Of a stretch of DNA of 6,117 bases, positions 1 to 5,980 are shown piece after piece; positions within the stretch are counted from its first letter, which is position 1; every line of letters begins with the position of its first letter. Source of the stretch: an uncultured Prevotella sp. (GTDB lineage Bacteria; Bacteroidota; Bacteroidia; Bacteroidales; Bacteroidaceae). The stretch spans positions 1 to 6,117 of the forward strand of contig UQJC01000076.1 in assembly GCA_900541335.1 (NCBI GenBank). Reading direction: 5' to 3'. The translations under genes were made by a program, and so were the position numbers. The notes below the pieces were generated by a model, which made no database searches, was not told the DNA's origin, and worked only from the letters and a program-made list of their open reading frames with translations.

Positions 1-51
1 ATTGTCTATAATGCCGATGCTTTCCAACTGGCAAACGGTTCGATGCTCGAC
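1..51 (+). pseudogene. Fragment of a paralogous outer-membrane receptor gene (plug region), cut at its 3' side
   Basis: Frame 1 reads IVYNADAFQLANGSMLD, which matches residues 148-164 of the large receptor-like protein encoded at 296-3232 with one change (Q for E). At DNA level 45 of 51 bases match 737-787, and five of the six differences are silent, so the copy diverged under selection for protein sequence. The match stops sharply at base 51/52; after that the frame runs GRSSC and hits TGA at 67-69. The conserved motif continues leftwards out of the window, so a longer paralog may lie upstream. What is seen is a 3'-truncated copy; that it is a recombination remnant, rather than an assembly join at a repeat, is inference. 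Confidence 0.6.
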
Positions 52-172
52 GGTCGCTCCTCCTGTTGAAATTCCGACTCAGCTCCCCACGCCTGTATCA
101 ACAGCCACTCCCCAACCTAATGACAGTACAAATGTATTAGGTCTGGGATTTGAATGGCCCGGAATGCTTTAA
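52..172 (+). pseudogene. C-terminal coding tail of an unrecognised protein, Pro/Thr-rich, fused to the receptor fragment
   Basis: Frame 2 is open from the window edge to TAA at 170-172. From base 53 it reads like real protein: VAPPVEIPTQLPTPVSTATP, then QPNDSTNVLGLGFEWPGML. The composition is proline, threonine and valine rich and ends in an aromatic/glycine motif, as in the disordered tail of a larger protein. The part of this frame before base 52 is only the out-of-frame reading of the receptor-like fragment, so the true N-terminal part of this gene is missing. I do not recognise the family. An ATG at 11-13 would give a 53-aa product whose first residues derive from the receptor fragment; whether that is expressed is unknown. 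Confidence 0.4.
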
Positions 173-295
173 GCACATCATCATGTTGTTCTTTGTTAGG
201 AGTCTGTGTTGGAAATAATATTCCTTATCTCCGTCATTAACCTCCTGACAAAGAGCCTTAAAACTTAGATTGTAATTGCAATTCGAAATACACCT
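173..295 (+). promoter_or_regulatory. Leader region before the receptor-exporter operon; promoter not confidently placed
   Basis: This is the only sizeable non-coding gap in front of the cassette, so it must hold the operon promoter unless transcription enters from upstream. The best Bacteroidetes-type pair I can see is TTTG at 192-195 and TAATATTC at 217-224, spaced 21 bases. The second box matches TAnnTTTG at only four of six fixed positions, so this is weak. A perfect 10-bp palindrome, AATTGCAATT (274-283), sits 12 bases before the start codon and could be an operator or chance in AT-rich DNA. There is no Shine-Dalgarno sequence before the ATG, as is usual in this phylum, and no terminator hairpin with a T-run after the stop at 172. 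Confidence 0.3.
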
Positions 296-3232
296 ATGAA
301 AAAAATCTTCTTCCCATTTCTCCTGTCACTTACGGCTCTCACCTCCTTAGCCCAGAAGGTGCATGTCGATGGATTTATTCAGGATGCATTCACCGGTGAA
401 AGCTTATTCTCTGTGAAGGTTTCATTCCTGAATCCCAAGGACAGCACATTGGTTTTTGAGCAGATGGGGTTGGATGGTAAAGGATGGAACTACTTTCAGT
501 TTTATGATGACATCAAAAAAGCTGGAAAGTATATCCTCAAATTCGAAAAAGAAGGCTACTACACCACTTACCAAAACGAAAACTTCGATTATAAGAAGAA
601 CCGTCGAGTATCCTTCCGATGGAAGCCGGTCAAGATGCGCAAACTACCCAAAAATAAAAACAGCATCTTGGAAAATGAACTGGGAGAAGCCACAGTTGTA
701 GCTACCAAAGTCAAGATGATCATGAAGGGCGACACCATTGTTTATAATGCAGATGCCTTTGAACTGGCAAACGGTTCGATGCTTGACAAACTCATTGAGA
801 AGTTACCTGGCGTGAGCCTTGAGCGCAACGGACAAATTTATGTCAATGGACAAAAAGTACAGAGTCTGCTTGTCAATGGGGAAGATTTCTTCCGGGGTGA
901 CCCAAAAGTTGCACTTGACAACCTGCCTGCCTATATGGTAGACAAGGTAAAGTCATATCGTCGTTTGAATGACCGACTGGTAGCCTTGGGCGTCGATATC
1001 AAAGAAGCAGACATGAAAAACATGCCGCTTGTTATCGATGTGCAGTTGAAGAAGGAATACTCTGTCGGTTGGGTGGGCAATATCGAAGGAGGCTACGGTA
1101 CGGACAATCACTACCTTGCCCGCATCTTTGGGTTACGCTTCACTCCTCGTTCACGCTTGGCCTTTGTAGGAAACGCCAACGATGTGAAAGGTAGCGACAG
1201 ATATCAGTCAGACGGAGCGTGGCAGTCTGTGGGTACTCCCTCATTGACGAATACGCAAGAAGCCCTTGTGGACTACCTTCTTACATCAGAAGACAAGAAG
1301 CGTTTCAAACTGACCAATACGGCTGCATTCAAGAGAAGAGAGACGAACCATTTCACCAGTTCTTCAACCACTCATTTTATGGACGGTTCGGATATTTATT
1401 CCCGTTCACGCTATAAGGGTAAGGACGATTGGCATGACGTGAAAGACCAGGCAAAAATCTACTTTACGCCGCGCGAACGCACCTTCTTCGAGGTAAATCC
1501 ACAACTTCGCTACTATCGATATCACAATCAATACGCCACACTTTCAGCAGACTTCTCCCAACAACTAGCCGAACGCTATATGGGCGAAGCACTTGATTCG
1601 CTCTTTGGCGCAGGAAAGTCCGATCGATTTCGTGAGAATCTAATCACCTCGCTTCAAAACAACTCTTATGCTAAAGGGTATACCTTTAATGGAGAGTTGG
1701 AAGGAAATGGAACGATTTACATAAAACCAGACTTTCTGACCTTTGCTTTAGGCGGAAAGTATAATATGGGGCGTCACCGCAGTCTGCTTCACTCATCACA
1801 AGCTGAAGGTAAAAACCCCATTGACCGATTTGGCCTGACAGACAATGACGCGTATCAATATCATGCAGGAGCCTCATACCAATATGCGATACTCCCCCCG
1901 AAGCATAAAATATACATCTCGCCGTCATTCAACTTTACCCAAAGCTTCTCGAAAGGCAACAACGACTCTTATTTACTCAGTGAAGAATATCAAGATTGGG
2001 ATGTTGACAAGTTGGCTTCCAACAAGAACAATCTCTTGCAATACATGGACTGGAACAATGCCAACTATTCCAAGAAGTGGGGACGAAACAGCACTGCTGC
2101 GCTAAATCTAAGCTGGATGCCTACTGGCATGGCAAGATTTGCTCATGGCTCATTCAATGTCAACGCCCGTTTCCCCCTCCGCATTGCCTACGATAAGTTG
2201 GACTATCAGCGTGGAACGGTACTCGACACATTGGCTAGCCGTCGTAATCTTTTCTTCGAACCCGAACTGGGACTCTCCATTGACAACAGGAAAGACCCTA
2301 AAGGCAGCGGCAAACCATACGACAAAGGCTATGAACATCACTATCGTTTGAACTACAAATGTTCCGCATCCACTCCACATCTCTTGTCAACACTCAACTA
2401 TGTGGATAGCTCTCAGCCCTTAACGGTGATTCGCGGAAATGCTCGTCTCAAGAACGAAATTCGCCATACCGTCACTACATCCTACAATCGTATGAACTAC
2501 GGCAAACAGCGTTCGTGGGACGTTCAAGCCGGCTACACCTTGTGGCGTCACGCCCAAGTACAAAGCATGAGCTATGACGTACAAACAGGCATACGCACTT
2601 ATCAACCTCAAAACATAGAGGGCAACTGGCAAGTCAACGCCCGATTTAGTCAACACATGCCTCTTGATCTGAAGCGCAAACATTGGGAATTGCGAACTAC
2701 TACTACGGCAAATTTCCGACACTCTGCTGACCTGCTTAATCTTGGCAATGAGCCAGCAAGTTCACGGCATTCTGTAGACCACACCTTGATAGGCGAAGAC
2801 ATAAATTTGAAATGGAGCAACAAACGAAGTATTTCTGCTGAACTGCAAGGCAGTCTAAATTGGACACATGCCACTTCCAATCGTTTGGCTACAATTAATG
2901 CCTTTGATTTCAGTTATGGAGGATTCTTGGGATATTGGCATCGCTGTGGACTCGAGATTAGTACCAATCTGCGCATGTATTCTCGACGGGGCTATTCCGA
3001 TAATCAATTCAACACCAATCAATTCGTCTGGAATGCATCAGTCAGTCAGTCTGCTCTTAAAGGTCGTTTGAATTTTAAGTTGTCTGCATTTGATATACTC
3101 AATAAGCTTTCTTCTTATAGCTATACGGTCAATGCACAGATGCAACAGGAAACCTTCTCCAATGTTTTGCGTCGCTATGTAATGCTGAGTATCACTTATA
3201 AGATTAATCGCGAACGCAAGAAACAGAAGTAA
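296..3232 (+). CDS. TonB-dependent-receptor-like outer-membrane beta-barrel protein
   Basis: A 978-aa outer-membrane protein. Residues 1-19 form a Sec signal peptide (MKK, hydrophobic core, then SLA|Q). Residues about 21-112 are a small beta-rich domain of the carboxypeptidase-regulatory type (VDGFIQDAFTGESLFSVKV). Residues about 127-250 are the plug, with the family's signature stretches DTIVYNADAFELANGSMLD, LPGV, GQIYVNGQKVQSLLVNGEDF and LPAYMVDKVKSY. The rest, about 255-978, alternates polar and aromatic residues as a large barrel and ends in a typical closing strand, YVMLSITYKI, before a basic tail. The length is normal for Bacteroidetes 'outer membrane beta-barrel' receptors. I see no clear TonB box. 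Known members of this superfamily import ligands with TonB energy, but this subfamily is poorly characterised. The stop overlaps the start of the C39 exporter, so it is probably co-expressed with it and could act in export or recognition of the peptide; that role is inference. The start is chosen because the signal peptide follows it directly. The gene is visibly more AT-rich than the exporter gene. Confidence 0.9.
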   Translation: MKKIFFPFLLSLTALTSLAQKVHVDGFIQDAFTGESLFSVKVSFLNPKDSTLVFEQMGLDGKGWNYFQFYDDIKKAGKYILKFEKEGYYTTYQNENFDYKKNRRVSFRWKPVKMRKLPKNKNSILENELGEATVVATKVKMIMKGDTIVYNADAFELANGSMLDKLIEKLPGVSLERNGQIYVNGQKVQSLLVNGEDFFRGDPKVALDNLPAYMVDKVKSYRRLNDRLVALGVDIKEADMKNMPLVIDVQLKKEYSVGWVGNIEGGYGTDNHYLARIFGLRFTPRSRLAFVGNANDVKGSDRYQSDGAWQSVGTPSLTNTQEALVDYLLTSEDKKRFKLTNTAAFKRRETNHFTSSSTTHFMDGSDIYSRSRYKGKDDWHDVKDQAKIYFTPRERTFFEVNPQLRYYRYHNQYATLSADFSQQLAERYMGEALDSLFGAGKSDRFRENLITSLQNNSYAKGYTFNGELEGNGTIYIKPDFLTFALGGKYNMGRHRSLLHSSQAEGKNPIDRFGLTDNDAYQYHAGASYQYAILPPKHKIYISPSFNFTQSFSKGNNDSYLLSEEYQDWDVDKLASNKNNLLQYMDWNNANYSKKWGRNSTAALNLSWMPTGMARFAHGSFNVNARFPLRIAYDKLDYQRGTVLDTLASRRNLFFEPELGLSIDNRKDPKGSGKPYDKGYEHHYRLNYKCSASTPHLLSTLNYVDSSQPLTVIRGNARLKNEIRHTVTTSYNRMNYGKQRSWDVQAGYTLWRHAQVQSMSYDVQTGIRTYQPQNIEGNWQVNARFSQHMPLDLKRKHWELRTTTTANFRHSADLLNLGNEPASSRHSVDHTLIGEDINLKWSNKRSISAELQGSLNWTHATSNRLATINAFDFSYGGFLGYWHRCGLEISTNLRMYSRRGYSDNQFNTNQFVWNASVSQSALKGRLNFKLSAFDILNKLSSYSYTVNAQMQQETFSNVLRRYVMLSITYKINRERKKQK
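737..787 (+). repeat. Direct-repeat partner of bases 1-51 inside the receptor plug
   Basis: This stretch encodes residues 148-164 of the receptor-like protein and matches bases 1-51 at 45 of 51 positions in the same orientation. The run 762-783 is identical to 26-47 over 22 bases. Recombination between the two copies would delete the intervening 736 bases, which hold the leader, start codon, signal peptide and N-terminal domain. Confidence 0.75.
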
Positions 3233-3234
3233 TG
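3230..3234 (+). other. Translational-coupling junction TAATG between the receptor and exporter genes
   Basis: The TAA stop of the receptor-like gene (3230-3232) shares its last A with the ATG of the exporter (3232-3234). The following residues, MSTNRLRFTRQFDQMDCG, lead directly into the peptidase motif at the spacing expected for C39 proteins (Gln11, Cys17), so this start is well supported. No separate ribosome-binding site is evident, so the exporter is probably translated by ribosomes terminating on the upstream gene. Confidence 0.75.
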
Positions 3235-5424
3235 TCAACAAACCGATTACGATTCACTCGCCAGTTTGACCAGATGGATTGCGGCCCTGCCTGCATCCGC
3301 ATGGTGGCTTCTGCATTTGGCAAGGATTATCCCTTGTCATACCTGCGCTCACTCGCTCACCTTACCCGTGAGGGAGTGAGCGTTGCAGGTATCAGGGATG
3401 CACTCCGCGCTATCGGGATGGAGAGTGCCACCTTTGAGATGACCCTCGAACAACTGCGCGGGCAATGTCCCCTGCCGGCCATTCTGCACTGGGAGCAGAA
3501 CCACTTCGTGGTGCTGTATGACGTAAGGCGCAGCCGGTGGACGGGAAAATGGAAATACTGCGTGGCCAATCCGGCTTACGGGAAACATACGTTTGACGAG
3601 GAGAGCTTTGCCCGCTACTGGCTCAACGGGAATAAAGGCGTAGTGGTGGCACTCGAACCTACTGAGGATTTTTACCGCAAAGACCCCGTCAGGCAGAAGC
3701 ACAGTTTCGTTCGCTTCGCCCGCCGTTACGTATGGCCCTATCGCTGGGAAATGTCACAATCGGCACTGAGCATGCTGTTCGGACTGCTGCTGTCGCTCAT
3801 CACGCCCTTTCTCACCCAGGCAATGGTCGATGACGGCATCGGGATGCGCGACATGAATCTCATCGTCAGCATTCTGCTGGCTCAGCTCTTCATCTTCCTC
3901 GGTACGTTCTCCATGGGGCTGATCGGCAGCTGGGTCAGTCTGTACATGACGACGCGCATCCGCATCCATATCCTCTCAGACTATCTTGCGAAGCTCCTGC
4001 GACTGCCCATGACCTTCTTTGATACGAAAAGCGTAGGGGACTATCAGCAACGCCTGGGCGACCACGGGCGCTTGCAGGGATTTGTCACCTACAGCACGCT
4101 GCAGACGCTCTTCTCCCTCTTCTCAGCCCCCTTTTACCTGCTGATTATCGGGTGGTACAGTCCTGTGATTCTGGCTGCCTTCATCGTGATGACCGCACTC
4201 AGCACGGGGTGGATGGCGTATTTTTTCCGCCGGCGCAAAGTGCTGGATTACGAACAGTTCAAGGTGAGCGCAGAGAACCAGAACCGTCAGTTCGAGATGT
4301 TGCAAGGCATTACCGACATCAAGCTCAATGCCTTCGATGATTATAAGCTGCAGGAATGGCGCGACCTGCAGGAAAGGCAATACGCCATGAGCCAGAAGGC
4401 ACTCAAGCTCGGACAAATACAGCAGACGGGCTTTACCTTTATCGGCCAGCTGCGCAACATCTTTATTACCTGCTGGATTGCCGCCGAAGTGGTCAACGGC
4501 AACCTCACGTTGGGCATGATGATGAGTATTTCTACCCTCATCGGTCAAGTCAGTGCGCCGCTTTCGCAGCTGATCGGCTTCCTGCAGCAGTTTCAGGACG
4601 CACGTATCAGTCTTGAACGTTCCGAGGAGGTACACCTCTGTGCCGATGAAGACGGCTCTCAGCAGGAAGATGTGCCTGCCAACCGTCCGCTCGACATTGA
4701 AGTGCGCCATCTGACCTTTTCGTACACAGGAAGCCTGGGAACTCCGGCACTTTCGGACGTCAGTTTCACGGTTCCCGCAGGAAAGATGACGGCAATCGTA
4801 GGGGAAAGCGGCAGCGGCAAAACTACACTGATGAAACTCTTGCTGAAGTTTTATGCTCCTACCTCGGGCGAAATACGCTGGGGCAACGCCCCGTCAGAGG
4901 TCTGCACCGCCAAGTCTATCCGCAAGGCAAGCGGCATCGTGATGCAGGACAACTTCCTCTTCTCCGACACCATCCTGCGCAACATCTGTCTGGGGGAACC
5001 CGAAGACGAGGCACGACTGGAGGAAGCCGTCCGCATGGCCTGTCTGGATGGCTATCTCAACAAACAGCCGCTAGGACTTTACACCAAGGTAGGCAGTGAA
5101 GGCATCGGGGTGAGCGGCGGCGAGAAACAGCGCATCATGATAGCCCGCGCCATCTACAAGAATCCGCAATACCTCCTGCTCGACGAAGCCACGTCCTCGC
5201 TTGATGCCGAGAACGAAAGGCGCATCACAGAGGCACTGGAGCAGAAGTTCAACGACCGCACGCGTATCGTGATTGCTCACCGCCTCTCGACCGTACGTCA
5301 TGCCGACCACATCATTGTCCTGCGCCGGGGAAAGGTCGTTGAGCAAGGCACGCACGCCCCGCTGGTCAGTCAGCGGGGATATTACTTTGAACTGATACAA
5401 AACCAGTTGGAACTGGCAGAATAA
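3232..5424 (+). CDS. C39 peptidase-containing ABC exporter (bacteriocin/RiPP-type leader-cleaving transporter)
   Basis: A 730-aa, full-length exporter of the PCAT type, which cuts a double-glycine leader and moves the peptide across the inner membrane using ATP. Residues 1-135 are the C39 peptidase: Gln11 (oxyanion), Cys17 in MDCGPAC and His91 in QNHFVV. The third triad position reads VANPAYG, with Asn113 where Asp is usual. Residues about 170-455 are the membrane domain, with hydrophobic segments near 175-199, 208-235, 290-308, 310-332, 403-421 and 425-450. Residues about 488-725 are the ATPase: Walker A GESGSGKT (524-531), Q-loop Gln572 (VMQDNFLF), signature VSGGEKQR (627-634), Walker B YLLLDEATS with Asp651 and Glu652, D-loop SSLD (655-658) and switch His683. 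All ATPase residues look intact. As a half-transporter it should work as a homodimer. The substrate is unknown: no GG-leader precursor is in the window. It sits between the receptor-like gene, with which it overlaps by one base, and a small HlyD-like gene, which supports a dedicated secretion operon. Confidence 0.95.
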   Translation: MSTNRLRFTRQFDQMDCGPACIRMVASAFGKDYPLSYLRSLAHLTREGVSVAGIRDALRAIGMESATFEMTLEQLRGQCPLPAILHWEQNHFVVLYDVRRSRWTGKWKYCVANPAYGKHTFDEESFARYWLNGNKGVVVALEPTEDFYRKDPVRQKHSFVRFARRYVWPYRWEMSQSALSMLFGLLLSLITPFLTQAMVDDGIGMRDMNLIVSILLAQLFIFLGTFSMGLIGSWVSLYMTTRIRIHILSDYLAKLLRLPMTFFDTKSVGDYQQRLGDHGRLQGFVTYSTLQTLFSLFSAPFYLLIIGWYSPVILAAFIVMTALSTGWMAYFFRRRKVLDYEQFKVSAENQNRQFEMLQGITDIKLNAFDDYKLQEWRDLQERQYAMSQKALKLGQIQQTGFTFIGQLRNIFITCWIAAEVVNGNLTLGMMMSISTLIGQVSAPLSQLIGFLQQFQDARISLERSEEVHLCADEDGSQQEDVPANRPLDIEVRHLTFSYTGSLGTPALSDVSFTVPAGKMTAIVGESGSGKTTLMKLLLKFYAPTSGEIRWGNAPSEVCTAKSIRKASGIVMQDNFLFSDTILRNICLGEPEDEARLEEAVRMACLDGYLNKQPLGLYTKVGSEGIGVSGGEKQRIMIARAIYKNPQYLLLDEATSSLDAENERRITEALEQKFNDRTRIVIAHRLSTVRHADHIIVLRRGKVVEQGTHAPLVSQRGYYFELIQNQLELAE
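3342..3389. repeat. Long imperfect hairpin inside the peptidase coding region
   Basis: The arms GCTCACTCGCTCAC (3347-3360) and GTGAGGGAGTGAGC (3368-3381) pair at 13 of 14 positions around the 7-base loop CTTACCC. The outer arms CCTGC (3342-3346) and GCAGG (3385-3389) add five more pairs across a 3-base bulge (GTT). It codes for residues about 37-53 of the exporter (LRSLAHLTREGVSVAG), about 110 bases after its start codon. It is not followed by a T-run, so it is not a classical terminator. Confidence 0.7.
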
Positions 5425-5546
5425 AAAACTTGCCGCCATACGCGGCTCCGCTCCGGCTGTGGACAAGCTGGACGGGGCTGTCAGCGGTTCTTATTTTCAT
5501 CCACCTGACCTTCTTTGGAAGGTTTCTCCTGTGTTTACATTCATGA
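5421..5546 (+). other. Possible short membrane-peptide reading frame between exporter and adaptor, without ATG
   Basis: In the frame different from both neighbours, bases 5427-5546 read NLPPYAAPLRLWTSWTGLSA followed by VLIFIHLTFFGRFLLCLHS and TGA. The second half would be a transmembrane helix. The TGA (5544-5546) overlaps the ATG of the next gene as ATGA, a common operon junction. There is no ATG: the frame is open back to a TGA at 5388-5390, and the only start-like codons are TTG at 5430 and the near-cognate ATA at 5421. It could be a chance frame, a gene with a rare start, or a gene that has lost its start. I do not recognise the sequence. Confidence 0.22.
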
Positions 5547-5935
5547 AGCATTTTCTCATTCGTTACGGTGTGTTCTGCATCCTCGCGCTGATGTTGTCGG
5601 GCATTGGATGGATGGCCACGCACTATACGGTGCGTGTCAAATTACCGGTTACTCTCTGTGGTACGAAGAACGGCTGCACCGCGTGGATTCCCCTGACCGA
5701 CACCGGCTCTTATTCTCCCGGTGACAGCCTCCATATAGTACAAACCTCCGTCGGCAATTTGTCCTTCCGCATTGATTCTATCTGGCAGGAAGGGAATTAT
5801 CGGGTATATTGTCTGCAAGCTCCTTCTGCAGCTCCTCCCAGCCCGAAAGACGGACACACGATGCTGACGGGCTATGTCATTGCCGGCAGAGAAAGTATGG
5901 GTACATTGATTTTACGCAAGTTCCAGTTCCGCTGA
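5543..5935 (+). CDS. Small single-TM protein resembling a minimal HlyD-type periplasmic adaptor
   Basis: A 130-aa protein. Residues about 5-25 (LIRYGVFCILALMLSGIGW) are one N-terminal membrane anchor with a short positively charged cytoplasmic end, and the rest should lie in the periplasm. Just after the anchor, YTVRVKLPVTL resembles the first strand of an HlyD adaptor. Residues about 55-90 (GSYSPGDSLHIV, then GNLSFRIDSIWQEGNYRVYC) and the end (MLTGYVIAGRESMGTLILRKF) resemble the C-terminal beta-barrel and membrane-proximal part, where HlyD proteins have a 'G-x-a-x-I-x-x-G-r-x-S-l' pattern. Typical adaptors are about 400 aa; the lipoyl domain and coiled-coil hairpin are absent. The ATG at 5543 is preferred over a GTG at 5459 in the same frame because it directly precedes the anchor and has the ATGA overlap. 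The position after a C39 exporter fits an adaptor role. The family call is by pattern only; a small lipoprotein-like or unrelated membrane protein remains possible. Confidence 0.7.
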   Translation: MKHFLIRYGVFCILALMLSGIGWMATHYTVRVKLPVTLCGTKNGCTAWIPLTDTGSYSPGDSLHIVQTSVGNLSFRIDSIWQEGNYRVYCLQAPSAAPPSPKDGHTMLTGYVIAGRESMGTLILRKFQFR

Positions 5936-5980
5936 TCCTCCTCTGTCTCTCCATTTGTCCAAGTACGTTTATCTCCGTCC

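Noticed and set aside
115..142. Inverted repeat ACCTAAT / ATTAGGT with a 14-base loop, as a possible terminator
   Set aside because: It lies inside the coding tail, is AT-rich and has no T-run after it.
192..224. TTTG / TAATATTC as a Bacteroidetes promoter
   Set aside because: The spacing is at the upper limit and the -7 box matches only four of six fixed bases, so it is mentioned within the leader but not called as a promoter.
140..345. Minus-strand open frame of about 60 codons, containing EYYFQHRLLTKNNMMMCLKH
   Set aside because: It lacks a start codon except an internal ATG run, overlaps the signal-peptide end of the receptor gene and the better-supported plus-strand tail at 53-172, and matches no family I recognise.
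4123..4710. Long minus-strand open frame of 195 codons opposite the exporter
   Set aside because: It is antisense to well-defined membrane-domain coding sequence and its composition (His, Gln and Leu runs) is a mirror of the exporter codons.
5432..5446. GCCGC-CATAC-GCGGC hairpin after the exporter stop as a terminator
   Set aside because: The stem is only five pairs and no T-run follows, so termination here is unlikely.
5459..5542. GTG start that would extend the adaptor-like protein by 28 residues
   Set aside because: The extension is not hydrophobic or signal-like and would place the membrane anchor internally; the ATG at 5543 gives a normal N-terminal anchor.
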